Shown: one piece after another, positions 1 through 8,709 of the stretch
How positions within the stretch are numbered: position 1 is the stretch's first letter
Layout of the letters: each line of letters starts with the position of its first letter
Assembly (NCBI RefSeq): GCF_025961315.1
Contig: NZ_JAOQNK010000001.1
Location: forward strand, 5,890,001-5,954,000
Direction: 5' to 3'
Length of the DNA stretch: 64,000 bases
DNA from: Sphingobacterium kitahiroshimense
Lineage (GTDB): Bacteria > Bacteroidota > Bacteroidia > Sphingobacteriales > Sphingobacteriaceae
Made by a program: the position numbers and the translations under genes
Notes under the pieces: generated by a model
What the model was told of the DNA's origin: nothing
What the model saw: only the letters and a program-made list of their open reading frames with translations
Database searches by the model: none

Positions 1-56
1 CCACCTATGATATTTTTACTGTTGTTGCTTTTTGGTACGAATGGCTCTTTTTCCAT
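1..56 (-). CDS. 5' end of an unidentified gene, cut by the window edge
   Basis: An ATG at 56 on the minus strand opens a frame that stays open to the window edge and encodes MEKEPFVPKSNNSKNIIG. Eighteen codons are too few to name a family. A TAnnTTTG element 21 bp upstream supports a real start. Confidence 0.45.
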   Translation of the reverse strand, partial: MEKEPFVPKSNNSKNIIG

Positions 57-76
57 GACTTTTAAAATTTATACTT

Positions 77-84
77 CAAAGGTA
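77..84 (-). promoter_or_regulatory. Bacteroidota-type -7 element (TACCTTTG)
   Basis: The minus strand reads TACCTTTG, matching the TAnnTTTG -7 consensus of Bacteroidota sigma factor promoters, 21 bp before the ATG at 56. No convincing -33 TTG was found. The rest of 57-340 shows no gene; it is an AT-rich divergent spacer before the DUF3276 gene. Confidence 0.4.
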
Positions 85-340
85 TAGTTGTTATATAACC
101 CGAAGTAATTGAAATAGGTAATCGATCAATAATATTCGGTAAATGTAATAAAATCCTCGGTGAAAAAATATCGTTGAGGAGCGATAGGTGACATTTATCG
201 GCTAAATATAAAAATCAAGTTCGTTAAAAGAGCTTATCATAGATTCAAAATTTATTTTTTTTGAATAATATTTGGAAGTTACATGCTAAATATTATATAT
301 TTATCAAAGATTAAGATAACTTAAACTTAAATAATAACCA

Positions 341-670
341 ATGGGAGATTTTGAAAACAAAGAGCGAGAAGAGGTTTTTTCAAAAAAAGTGAGAGCGGGT
401 AAGCGTACCTATTTTTTTGATGTAAAGGCTACACGGTCTAACGATTACTACATTACCATCACTGAAAGCAAGAAACGTTTTGAAGACGGCCAGTTTATTA
501 AACACAAAATATTCTTGTATAAAGAAGACTTTGAGAAATTTGCAGAGGGTTTGACAGATGTTGTTGAATACATTAAATCGAATCAGGAAGTTCTTGAAAA
601 ACGCTACGAGCCTAATTTTGATGATCCAGCATATGTAAGTGAATCATCTAAAGATGATTTTTCTTTCTAA
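341..670 (+). CDS. DUF3276 family PUR-domain nucleic-acid-binding protein
   Basis: A 109-residue protein of the DUF3276 family, nearly universal in Bacteroidota. The conserved block RAGKRTYFFDVKATRSNDYY (about residues 19-38) followed by ITESKKRF and HKIFLYKEDFEKF is the family signature. The fold is related to the eukaryotic PUR-alpha repeat and the spirochaete PUR proteins, which bind single-stranded DNA or RNA; a nucleic-acid-binding housekeeping role is inferred. Length is normal for the family. The acidic serine-rich tail (SESSKDDFSF) is typical. It is monocistronic, with an intrinsic terminator directly after it and a decayed gene convergent to it. Confidence 0.85.
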   Translation: MGDFENKEREEVFSKKVRAGKRTYFFDVKATRSNDYYITITESKKRFEDGQFIKHKIFLYKEDFEKFAEGLTDVVEYIKSNQEVLEKRYEPNFDDPAYVSESSKDDFSF

Positions 671-688
671 GATTTTATAAATTATTTA

Positions 689-720
689 AAGGCTGTAATA
701 ATCTTACAGCCTTTTTTATT
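689..720 (+). terminator. Intrinsic terminator of the DUF3276 gene
   Basis: A perfect 10-bp stem AAGGCTGTAA / TTACAGCCTT with a 5-nt loop is followed by a T run, 18 bp after the stop codon. It overlaps the old 3' end of the convergent EamA pseudogene by a few bases. Confidence 0.85.
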
Positions 721-1608
721 TTTTACTTAATATGAAGACCGTAGCGATAATGCAGAAAGTTCCTATCCAATCCTACAATGAAAAGGGAACATGAAGCTAA
801 GATACGGCCAAAAATGTGGCAGAAAGAGGCTCAGCTGATGCTAACAGACTCGCTTTCTGTCCACCGATTAATTTTACGGAAGTCAGATAGAAGTAAAATG
901 GAAAAACAGTTCCGAAAAGAATAATGAGTGCCGTAAATAAATAAGTTTTAGTATCCCAAACGCCCTGAATATCCCAAGGTGCTTTCATGAAACTGAAGGC
1001 AATACCACCACAAAGGAGAGACCAGCCAATCACTACAGAGGATTTGTGTTTTGATAGTAATGTTATCGGCATTAAAGTGTAGATCGCTAGTGCGACCGCA
1101 GAGGCTAAGCCAAAAAACAGCGCGGTATTGAATATGGCGAGGGTATTGATGTTACCATTTGTGACTAATAGAAAAGTTCCAATTATTGCCAGAATAATAG
1201 CAAATAATTCTAAAAGGCTGGGTAATCTTTTATGCTTAAACGCTAAATAGATGGCGATTATGATTGGACCAGCATATTGTAGCACAGTAGCGGTAGCGGC
1301 ATTCGAATGCTTAATGGCCGCAAAATAAGTATATTGTACAGCCAGCATACCAAAAATGCTAAAGGCAAGTAGTTGTAAACGGTCATTTTTAGTTTTCCAA
1401 ATTTTAAATATAGGCGCTCTTTCGCTAGTTTTTGCAAAGCTTAGTAAGCAGATGCCAGATAGTAACATACGAACTGTAATCAACCATTCAACATTTATTT
1501 CCCTTTTTTGAAATAGAAATTGTGCTAATGTCCCAGATACTCCCCATAGGATAGCCGCTGCAATTGCTAAAGAAAAGCCTTTATAAATCGTACTTTTTTT
1601 GTGGGCAT
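716..1608 (-). pseudogene. Decayed EamA/DMT-superfamily transporter
   Basis: The minus strand encodes most of a ten-helix EamA (drug/metabolite transporter) permease, but it is broken in three places. The only sensible ATG (1608) reads MPTKKV and then stops; adding one base to the A7 run at 1594-1600 would give MPTKKSTIYKGFSLAIAAAI, the expected first helix, in frame with the rest. Near the other end the frame hits TAG at 797-799 and again at 773-775. Past them the same frame still reads LHVPFSL, then DWIGTFCIIATVFILSKK and a stop at 716, a normal EamA C-terminus. The middle (about 800-1560) is intact and transporter-like. An intact EamA gene lies at 26837-27718. Sequencing error could explain the A7 slip but not both stop codons. 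Confidence 0.85.
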
Positions 1609-1805
1609 AAAGGTAAATAGAAGTGAGCTATAAAATTAGAATAAATATAGATGTTGTTCGAATGAAGTCGGCTACGGGAGCGCTACATATTCATTATACT
1701 TAACATTTAAGTAGCAAGTTGATCGGTATGAGATACACTGCTTTCATACTTCTGGTATGAAAGAAGTTGCTGTATAGTAATAAGTTATGATGAAATATTG
1801 AATCT

Positions 1806-2537
1806 TTAATCAATAGGTTTGTTATCGTATTGTTGTATACGCTGAAAGTGATTATCTAAGTGCTGGCGCATCGCATTTCTGAAAACTTCAGGAGTTCCTA
1901 CCTTTAATATGTCCACCAAGCCACGGTGAGATATAAAATTCTTTGAATTTGACTTTTCAATCAGCATGCCACTCGAATGTACAAATTTAAAGACTGGTAA
2001 AAGAAGATTTTGAAAATCTTTAAGCATGATATTCCCACTGATCTCATATAATTTACCATGGAATGCAACTTCTGTTTCGATATCAAATATGCTGTTGTCA
2101 TTATCATTTGATTCTTTAGCAACAATTACTTCTAATTCTTGAATATCTGCAGGAGTAATTCTTTGATAAAGTAAATCTGCCATTCCAAGTTCCAATATCA
2201 ATCTCATTTCAAATAAATCACGCAGTGTCTTATCATCCATGATCGTTGGGTAAAGCGATTTTTTCATCGGACTGATCAGATCCGGACTGGTTAATACAGC
2301 ACCTCTATGTTTTTTAGATTCTACTAAGCCTACTAGTCTTAAACGTAACATTGCTTCTCGGATCACCGTGCGGCTTACTCCTAAAGTTTCCGCTAATTCT
2401 AATTCCTTGGGAAGTGCATCGCCTATTTTTAATCCCTGACTAATGAATAAATTGATGATTTCTTTCTCCACTTTATCAACTAGTGAAGAGGTATCAATGG
2501 TGTTAACAAAATTGATCAATGTTGGATTTGTACTCAT
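1806..2537 (-). CDS. FadR-type GntR transcriptional regulator (FCD domain)
   Basis: A 243-residue regulator. Residues about 18-88 form the GntR winged helix-turn-helix, including LAETLGVSRTVIREAMLRL and the wing HRGAVLTSP. Residues about 105-230 form the all-helical FCD effector domain, with metal-ligand-like positions such as the His of FHGKLYEISGN. FadR-subfamily members usually repress sugar-acid, amino-acid or sialic-acid genes and let go on binding a carboxylate. Here it is divergent from SusC/SusD and N-acetylneuraminate lyase, so a NanR-like role is a reasonable inference. The ATG at 2537 fits the family length. Between the two genes lie a dyad and a promoter element for each strand. 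Confidence 0.85.
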   Translation of the reverse strand: MSTNPTLINFVNTIDTSSLVDKVEKEIINLFISQGLKIGDALPKELELAETLGVSRTVIREAMLRLRLVGLVESKKHRGAVLTSPDLISPMKKSLYPTIMDDKTLRDLFEMRLILELGMADLLYQRITPADIQELEVIVAKESNDNDNSIFDIETEVAFHGKLYEISGNIMLKDFQNLLLPVFKFVHSSGMLIEKSNSKNFISHRGLVDILKVGTPEVFRNAMRQHLDNHFQRIQQYDNKPID

Positions 2538-2562
2538 AAAAGTGCATTTATACGCCTAAAAA

Positions 2563-2570
2563 CAAATATA
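2563..2570 (-). promoter_or_regulatory. -7 promoter element for the GntR regulator (TATATTTG)
   Basis: The minus strand reads TATATTTG, a match to TAnnTTTG, 26 bp before the regulator's ATG. No well-spaced -33 element is clear. Confidence 0.45.
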
Positions 2571-2588
2571 CATATAAATTTTTACAAG

Positions 2589-2601
2589 TATGTTGTACAT
2601 A
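2589..2601. promoter_or_regulatory. Candidate operator (TATGT-TGT-ACATA dyad)
   Basis: A perfect 5-bp inverted repeat with a 3-bp spacer sits between the divergent promoters of the GntR regulator and susC. Its GT...AC core resembles operators of FadR-type GntR proteins. It lies where repression of both genes is possible. Binding by the neighbouring regulator is inferred. Confidence 0.45.
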
Positions 2602-2639
2602 ATGTTAATTTAATGTTGTTTTTTACAAATTAAATTATA

Positions 2640-2647
2640 TAAATTTG
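2640..2647 (+). promoter_or_regulatory. -7 promoter element for the first SusC/SusD operon (TAAATTTG)
   Basis: TAAATTTG matches TAnnTTTG, 28 bp before the susC ATG. A TTG at 2616-2618 is about 21 bp upstream and could serve as the -33 element. Confidence 0.55.
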
Positions 2648-2675
2648 CTTTATGTAATACTTAATAATAACCAAT

Positions 2676-5600
2676 ATGTATTCAAACCGAAAATTAAAAC
2701 ATTTATTACTCTGGTCTATGCTAGCAGGAAATCTAGCTGTAATCCATGCGCAGGATCGAAACATTCAAGGTAAAGTCAGAGATGCCGTTACAGGAGAAGT
2801 TTTGGGAAATGTAACTATTAACGTGAAGGGAAGTAAGCAATCTTTACAAACAAAAGCTGATGGTTCCTTTATTTTACCGACAAATCCGAATGCGATCCTG
2901 GTCATTACTTCTACAGGATACAAACCTCAGGAAGTAAAAGTTGGACAGGCAGAATCCTTGGAAATTAAATTAGAATCTTCCAATCAGCAAATTGATGAGG
3001 TTGTTGTTGTGGGCTATGGAACACAGAGTAGGAGAAGTGTGACCGGATCTATTGCTAAACTTGATAAAGAGGTACTTCAAAATTCTCCTAGATCTAATGT
3101 TGCAACTGCACTTCAAGGAAGTATTCCGGGATTACAGGTTGTCAATAAATCTGGTCAACCAGGTGCAGCTCCCATGCTAAAGTTACGAGGAGGAGCTTCT
3201 ATTAATAACCCAGGAGGGCCGTTAGTTATTGTTGATGGGGTAATTCGTGATTTGAATGATATTAGTTCTGAAAATATTGAATCGATAGACTTATTAAAAG
3301 ATGCTTCTGCAACAGCTATTTATGGTGCTAGAGCAAATAATGGAGTACTTCTTGTAACTACAAAAACAGGTAAATCGGGTACTGCTAATGTATCATATAA
3401 ATTTGTAGGAGGATATAATCAACGTAGAGCCGGCTATGCATATATGAATGCGGGTGATTATATAAAATATACACGGCAAGGCTACTTAAATGCTGGACGA
3501 TCATTGGAATCTGTCAATAGTTCAAGGGGACTAGGGATTTCTTCTGATCCTGCTTACAATGCTTCATTTGACATTAGAAAATTCACCGATGAATTAAAGC
3601 CATTATTAAATGAGGGTTGGAAGCTTGTTGATGATCCCTATGGAGGCCAGATAATTTATAAAGATCATAGTGGTGAAGTAGAGAATGCTTTATTTAGAAA
3701 TACTTATACGAAAGATCATTATGTAAATGTCACTGGAGGGAATGAGAAAGGAAAGTATTTCGCAGCGTTTGATGCTTATGATGAAGATGGGGTTATAGTT
3801 GGATCTAGCTATAAAAGGTATACAGGAGATATCAATGGTTCATATAAGTTAAAACCAAATGTGGAAGTATCTACCAATGTTACACTCTCTACTGCTTCTC
3901 AATATGGTACTCCATCTACGGAAACCAATGCACTTTATAGGACATTAGCAATTTGGCCTACTTTTAATCCGTGGATTGATGAAGCGCAAACACAGCCAAA
4001 TCCGGGAGTTTCTGCAAGTGATGGTAATCCCCTATACTGGTTAGGTAGGTTAAAGCGTAAAAATGAAACGAATCGTATTGTGGCAAATGCTTCATTAAAA
4101 TGGGACATTATTCCCGGACTTTATTTCAAGGCAACAGCTAATGCCTATATGAAAGAAGTGTTAAATGAATCTTTTCAGATGTCAACACAAACATATTCTA
4201 ACATTTTTTCAAATCCACAAACCATTGGTAGTACTTCAAGAGATGCTTACCGTAACTTGAATAGAGATTTTCAAACACAGTTTAATGGTATCTTGAATTA
4301 TTCGAAAAGCATTGCCGAAAAGCATAATATTTCAGCAATGGTAGGTGCGGAATATTTTAAGGTTAAGACTGATTACATGCAAGTGCATGGAAAAAATGCA
4401 CCTACAGATGATATCACTACCGTCAATGCCTCTACCGTTTTTCCTGTAGGAAATAATACAAGCACTGCGTCTGAATACCGCATCATTTCTTCCATGGGAC
4501 GTCTTGCATATGATTATGATGGCAGAATTTTGGTGAATGCTGTTTATCGATTGGATGGAACTTCAATACTGGCACGCGGCAACCGTACCGGATTTTTTCC
4601 GGGAGCATCTGCCGGCTGGAATATGCATCAGGAAGAGTTTTTTAAAAAATCTGTTCTTTCAAAATATATTACTACGTTCAAACCACGATTAAGTTATGGG
4701 GAGAACGGAAATATTGCAGGATTAGAGCGTTACCAAGTACAGGGAGTGTACAACGTGCAGCCTAGTTACAATGGTCTTGCAGGTTATTTAAATACTTCAC
4801 CAGTAAATAAGAATCTAGCCTGGGAAACAAGTAAAACAACAGGTGCTGGTTTAGACTTAGGCATACTGAACAATCGTGTTACAGTATTATTAGATTATTA
4901 TGATCGTCGCACAAGTAATTTGTTAACTAATTTGCTATTACCAAGTTATACTGGTTTCCCTTCCATTACAACAAATTTAGGAACGCTTCAAAATAAAGGA
5001 TTTGAAATTGCTGTTCAATCTCAAATATTAAAAGATCCTGAAGGTTTTAACTTAAGTATAGGCGCAAATGCAGCTTTTGTTAAAAACAAAATTCTTGAAC
5101 TTCCTTATAATGGGAATGAAAATAATAGACAGGGTGGTTTGCAAATCTATGACCCAGTTTCGGGTCAGGTGAAGTGGGTTGGTGGCTATCAAGAAGGTCA
5201 TACTTTGGGGGATATTTATGCTTACAAGCAGGTTTCTATCTTTAAGGACGATGCAGAAGTAACTCAAATCGCAGGAAATAGGACTGATAATATTGCCGGA
5301 ATTACTGGACCGAATCTACCAATTGGGAAAAATGGACGTATAACACCAGGAGATGTAAACTGGCAGGACGTTGACGGTAATAATATTATTGATTCTCGTG
5401 ATCAAGTGTATATAGGGAACATCAACCCTAAATGGACTGGTGGCTTTACAACAAACATGAGTTATAAAGGATTCAGTATGTTTTCTAATTGGGAATTTGC
5501 ATTGGGTCATACTATTTATAATGATTTGGTAGCACGTACATTAGGTAATTATCAAGGGACTTTTAATTATTTAGAAATGCAAAAACAGGCATGGTCTCCA

Positions 5601-5975
5601 ACGAATACAGATACAGATATTCCAAAAGTTTACTTTGCAGATCAGGTTTTAGGATCGAAACAAAACTATACAAGAGGAAATAATGCAAATCCAAATTTGA
5701 ACAGTAATAACTCAAGATTTTATGAGAAAGGAGATTACTTAGCTCTTCGTGAGATTACGCTTTCTTACGATCTTCCGAAATGGTTGCACTCAAAAACTCA
5801 TATTCTTTCACGTGCTCGAGTGTATGTAAGTGCGAACAACCTATTTTATATCACTAAATTTTCTGGACCAACACCTGAACCGCCAGTAGATGTAAATAAT
5901 GTAACAACAGGCGTATATGGAGGTACATATCCAACTCCGAGGTCTTATGTATTGGGCGTTCAACTTTCTTTTTAA
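2676..5975 (+). CDS. SusC/RagA-family TonB-dependent outer-membrane transporter (sialoglycan locus)
   Basis: A 1,099-residue receptor that takes up oligosaccharides across the outer membrane with its SusD partner, powered by TonB. A signal peptide ends at about residue 25 (VIHA|Q). A carboxypeptidase-D-like beta-sandwich follows (about 28-105), then the VVVVGYGT segment (about 109), the plug domain with LVIVDGVIRD and IYGARANNGVLLVTTKTG (about 120-235), and the 22-strand barrel ending in VLGVQLSF with the usual terminal Phe. The length is normal. susD starts 20 bp downstream and a sialate lyase follows, suggesting import of sialylated glycan fragments. No sigma/anti-sigma pair is nearby; control by the divergent GntR regulator is inferred. 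Confidence 0.93.
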   Translation: MYSNRKLKHLLLWSMLAGNLAVIHAQDRNIQGKVRDAVTGEVLGNVTINVKGSKQSLQTKADGSFILPTNPNAILVITSTGYKPQEVKVGQAESLEIKLESSNQQIDEVVVVGYGTQSRRSVTGSIAKLDKEVLQNSPRSNVATALQGSIPGLQVVNKSGQPGAAPMLKLRGGASINNPGGPLVIVDGVIRDLNDISSENIESIDLLKDASATAIYGARANNGVLLVTTKTGKSGTANVSYKFVGGYNQRRAGYAYMNAGDYIKYTRQGYLNAGRSLESVNSSRGLGISSDPAYNASFDIRKFTDELKPLLNEGWKLVDDPYGGQIIYKDHSGEVENALFRNTYTKDHYVNVTGGNEKGKYFAAFDAYDEDGVIVGSSYKRYTGDINGSYKLKPNVEVSTNVTLSTASQYGTPSTETNALYRTLAIWPTFNPWIDEAQTQPNPGVSASDGNPLYWLGRLKRKNETNRIVANASLKWDIIPGLYFKATANAYMKEVLNESFQMSTQTYSNIFSNPQTIGSTSRDAYRNLNRDFQTQFNGILNYSKSIAEKHNISAMVGAEYFKVKTDYMQVHGKNAPTDDITTVNASTVFPVGNNTSTASEYRIISSMGRLAYDYDGRILVNAVYRLDGTSILARGNRTGFFPGASAGWNMHQEEFFKKSVLSKYITTFKPRLSYGENGNIAGLERYQVQGVYNVQPSYNGLAGYLNTSPVNKNLAWETSKTTGAGLDLGILNNRVTVLLDYYDRRTSNLLTNLLLPSYTGFPSITTNLGTLQNKGFEIAVQSQILKDPEGFNLSIGANAAFVKNKILELPYNGNENNRQGGLQIYDPVSGQVKWVGGYQEGHTLGDIYAYKQVSIFKDDAEVTQIAGNRTDNIAGITGPNLPIGKNGRITPGDVNWQDVDGNNIIDSRDQVYIGNINPKWTGGFTTNMSYKGFSMFSNWEFALGHTIYNDLVARTLGNYQGTFNYLEMQKQAWSPTNTDTDIPKVYFADQVLGSKQNYTRGNNANPNLNSNNSRFYEKGDYLALREITLSYDLPKWLHSKTHILSRARVYVSANNLFYITKFSGPTPEPPVDVNNVTTGVYGGTYPTPRSYVLGVQLSF

Positions 5976-5995
5976 TTGTATTAATTGAAACTATC

Positions 5996-7534
5996 ATGAA
6001 AAAAACAATATTAACATATCTTTTTTTAGGAAGCCTAATCTGTATGGGATTAAACTCCTGTACGAATGATTTAGAACTTACACCGATCAGTAACTATAGT
6101 GATGAAATTTATTGGAAGACAGCTGATCAATTTGAAGCGTTTGCTGTGGGTTTGCATTCAAGATTTAGAACGAATGAACGTAATTTTTTACTTTTAGGTG
6201 AATTACGTGCCGGTCTATTTGGTAATGATCCAGGAACTACGGCGTCCTTCACAGGTGAAGCATCACAAGGTTTAGAAAGAATGTGGCAACACAATCTAGA
6301 TATGGATAATTCTGGAGTGACTAATTTTGCTAATTTGTATGAACAGATTAATCAGCTTAATTTGATGATTAGTAAACTAAATACAACAACTGTGCTTACT
6401 GAAGGAAGCAAGAATTATTACCTTGGGATTGCACATGGTATGCGTTCTTTTTACTATTTTCAATTGTATCGTACCTGGGGAGATGTTGTCATTCAAACAG
6501 ATGCATTACCAAGCAACATTGATGTTTCCAATTTAGCGAAAGCTGCATCACCGGCCGCTGATGTTATGAAATTGATCAAAGCGGACTTAGAAAGCTCAAT
6601 TTCAGCTTTTGGTACTGATTATTCTATACGTCAAGAACGTTCTTTTTGGTCTAAAAATGCGACTTTAATGCTCAAAGCAGAGGTCTATTTGTGGTCAGCG
6701 CATCGTGAGGGCGGTAAACCAGATGCTACTATTGCGAAAAACGCACTTACAGATGTGAAATCCAATTTGCCATTAGCTTTGCAAACAGACTTTAATAACG
6801 TAAATGATGTAAAAAGTAGGGGCAATAATGAGATGATATTTGTGCTTCGACATAAACTGAACGAGGCTACTCTTGGATTTATTACTGATTTTGTTCCCAA
6901 TTCAAATATTCTTGTTAACTTTTCTGATTCATTGACTAATCGTAAATTTAGCGTAACACAAGATAATTATGGAGGCTTATTAAGGATACCAACGCGTATT
7001 AGTACATATCGTAATTATAATGACCTAGATACCCGTAAAAATATATCTATTCAGGCTGCATACACTAAAGATGGTAATGGAAACTATAAAATTGCTGGCT
7101 GCTTCCTTAAGAAATATCAGGGTGAGCAAAATGCGGGTTCTAGGGTCTACACCAATGACTATGCATTGTATCGCTATGCTGATCTATTACTATTGATGGC
7201 AGAAGCTAAAGTAATTTTAGGAGAAAATCCAAAAGAAGAAATCAATCAGATTCGTACCCGTGCTTTTGGAAGTAATTATAGTGAAAGTGTATTTGGATAT
7301 CCAAATCAAGCAGTGGATAAAAATGCAAATGAAGCGATATTGCAGGAACGAAAATTGGAATTTTTAGGAGAAGGCAAATATTGGTATGATCTCAGAAGAT
7401 TTGGAGATCAGTATGTGTTTTTACATACAGGTTTATCTGCACAAGAATCCTATAAATTGTTTTGGCCTATTGATCGTACTTCTTTAACCAACAACAGAGC
7501 TCTTAAACAAACGGCTGGTTATCCTGAGTTTTAA
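5996..7534 (+). CDS. SusD/RagB-family surface glycan-binding lipoprotein
   Basis: A 512-residue lipoprotein with signal peptide and lipobox LNSC (Cys22). SusD proteins cap the SusC barrel and bind the glycan at the cell surface. The tail contains the RagB signature regions, including QERKLEFLGEGKYWYDLRRF (about 440-460), and the helical SusD core with YADLLLLMAEAK. It begins 20 bp after susC and is clearly co-transcribed. The specific ligand cannot be read from the sequence; the downstream lyase points to sialic-acid-bearing glycans. Confidence 0.93.
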   Translation: MKKTILTYLFLGSLICMGLNSCTNDLELTPISNYSDEIYWKTADQFEAFAVGLHSRFRTNERNFLLLGELRAGLFGNDPGTTASFTGEASQGLERMWQHNLDMDNSGVTNFANLYEQINQLNLMISKLNTTTVLTEGSKNYYLGIAHGMRSFYYFQLYRTWGDVVIQTDALPSNIDVSNLAKAASPAADVMKLIKADLESSISAFGTDYSIRQERSFWSKNATLMLKAEVYLWSAHREGGKPDATIAKNALTDVKSNLPLALQTDFNNVNDVKSRGNNEMIFVLRHKLNEATLGFITDFVPNSNILVNFSDSLTNRKFSVTQDNYGGLLRIPTRISTYRNYNDLDTRKNISIQAAYTKDGNGNYKIAGCFLKKYQGEQNAGSRVYTNDYALYRYADLLLLMAEAKVILGENPKEEINQIRTRAFGSNYSESVFGYPNQAVDKNANEAILQERKLEFLGEGKYWYDLRRFGDQYVFLHTGLSAQESYKLFWPIDRTSLTNNRALKQTAGYPEF

Positions 7535-7595
7535 TTTTACTAAAATACAAGTACTGCAATAACAAAATCCCGGTTATTCCGGAACCTAACCACAA

Positions 7596-7624
7596 AAATT
7601 CTACTCCATAACGGAGTAGAATTT
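7596..7624 (+). promoter_or_regulatory. Stem-loop between susD and the sialate lyase gene
   Basis: A perfect 12-bp stem AAATTCTACTCC / GGAGTAGAATTT with a 5-nt loop lies 27 bp before the lyase ATG. No T run follows, so it looks more like an mRNA processing or stability element, or a weak attenuator, than a full terminator. Confidence 0.55.
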
Positions 7625-7651
7625 CACTTTAGAAAAATCTAATTATTATAT

Positions 7652-8572
7652 ATGATCACAAAAAAAATAGATGGCTTAATTGCCGCCCCTTTCACGCCAT
7701 TTGACGAGAATGGAGCATTAAATTTAGCACAAATACCAAATTACTACCAGTCTTTAAAAAATAATAAGGTTACGGGAGGCTTTATCTGTGGGTCAACAGG
7801 TGAAGGAGTTTCATTAACTTTTCAAGAAAAAGTCGATGTCTTAAAAGCATGGACCAAGTTAACAAAAAGCGATCCTGATTTTAGTTTAATGATTCTCTTA
7901 GGAGGTACAAACATTAAAGAATGCCGAGAGTTGGCCACAATTGCTGAAGCAGAAGGCGTAGACGCTATTTCATTTACATCACCATTTTATTTCAAGCCTT
8001 CAAATGTGGATCAGCTTGCTAAATGTTGTGCCGCTGTTGCTGAAGCAGCTCCCAATACGGCATTCTATTATTATCATATTCCGGTGTTGACAGGTGGTAA
8101 TTTTCCAATGATTGATTTACTGAAAGCAGTAGATGGCAAAATTCCGAATTTTGCAGGAATTAAGTATACACATGAAGACTTTATGGATTTTCTATCTTGT
8201 ATGAACTATGCGGATCGAAAGTATGATATGCTGTGGGGCAGAGATGAGAATATGCTATCTGCTCTAGTATTAGGAGCAAGGGGAGCGGTTGGGAGTACTT
8301 ACAATTATGCCGCACCATTATATTATGACCTGATCAAAGCATTTGATGACGGTGATTTCGACAGGGCAAATGATCTTCAGCAACAATCTATTGATATGAT
8401 TACCCTGCTTGGAAAATATGGCGGTATTTCAGTAGGTAAGGCATATATGAAACAGGTTGGACTAGACTGTGGAGAATTTCGACTACCAGTCAAAAATATG
8501 ACTGCAGAGCAATATAAATCATTCGAATCTGATGTTAAAAAATTGAATTTTAATTCTTTCTGTTCAAAATAG
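7652..8572 (+). CDS. nanA: N-acetylneuraminate lyase (DapA/NanA aldolase family)
   Basis: A 306-residue class I aldolase predicted to split N-acetylneuraminate into N-acetylmannosamine and pyruvate in the cytoplasm. The (beta/alpha)8 barrel has the carboxylate-binding GSTGE (47-51), the catalytic Tyr141 in YYYHIP, and the Schiff-base Lys171 in GIKYT. YYYHIPxLTG, LWGRDENMLSALVLGA and GAVGSTYNY are more like N-acetylneuraminate lyases, including the animal type, than like dihydrodipicolinate synthase. It follows SusC/SusD in one apparent operon and is convergent with an alpha-L-fucosidase, as in sialoglycan-use loci. A dihydrodipicolinate synthase role is unlikely in this context. Confidence 0.85.
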   Translation: MITKKIDGLIAAPFTPFDENGALNLAQIPNYYQSLKNNKVTGGFICGSTGEGVSLTFQEKVDVLKAWTKLTKSDPDFSLMILLGGTNIKECRELATIAEAEGVDAISFTSPFYFKPSNVDQLAKCCAAVAEAAPNTAFYYYHIPVLTGGNFPMIDLLKAVDGKIPNFAGIKYTHEDFMDFLSCMNYADRKYDMLWGRDENMLSALVLGARGAVGSTYNYAAPLYYDLIKAFDDGDFDRANDLQQQSIDMITLLGKYGGISVGKAYMKQVGLDCGEFRLPVKNMTAEQYKSFESDVKKLNFNSFCSK

Positions 8573-8644
8573 TTTAACGGCAATTAATTGAAAACAAAAA
8601 ATATTTTTCATTTTTTGTGAAACTCGACATCAAATTTAAATGAA

Positions 8645-8689
8645 AAGAGCCCGTTTCCATTTGCTTTTTAAAGATGGAAACAGGCTCTT
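8645..8689. terminator. Bidirectional terminator between nanA and the fucosidase gene
   Basis: A long stem AAGAGCC-c-GTTTCCAT / ATGGAAAC-a-GGCTCTT, with one mismatch and a T-rich loop, lies between two convergent genes. T-rich sequence flanks it on both sides. Confidence 0.75.
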
Positions 8690-8709
8690 AGCTGTCTATT
8701 TATTTCAGT

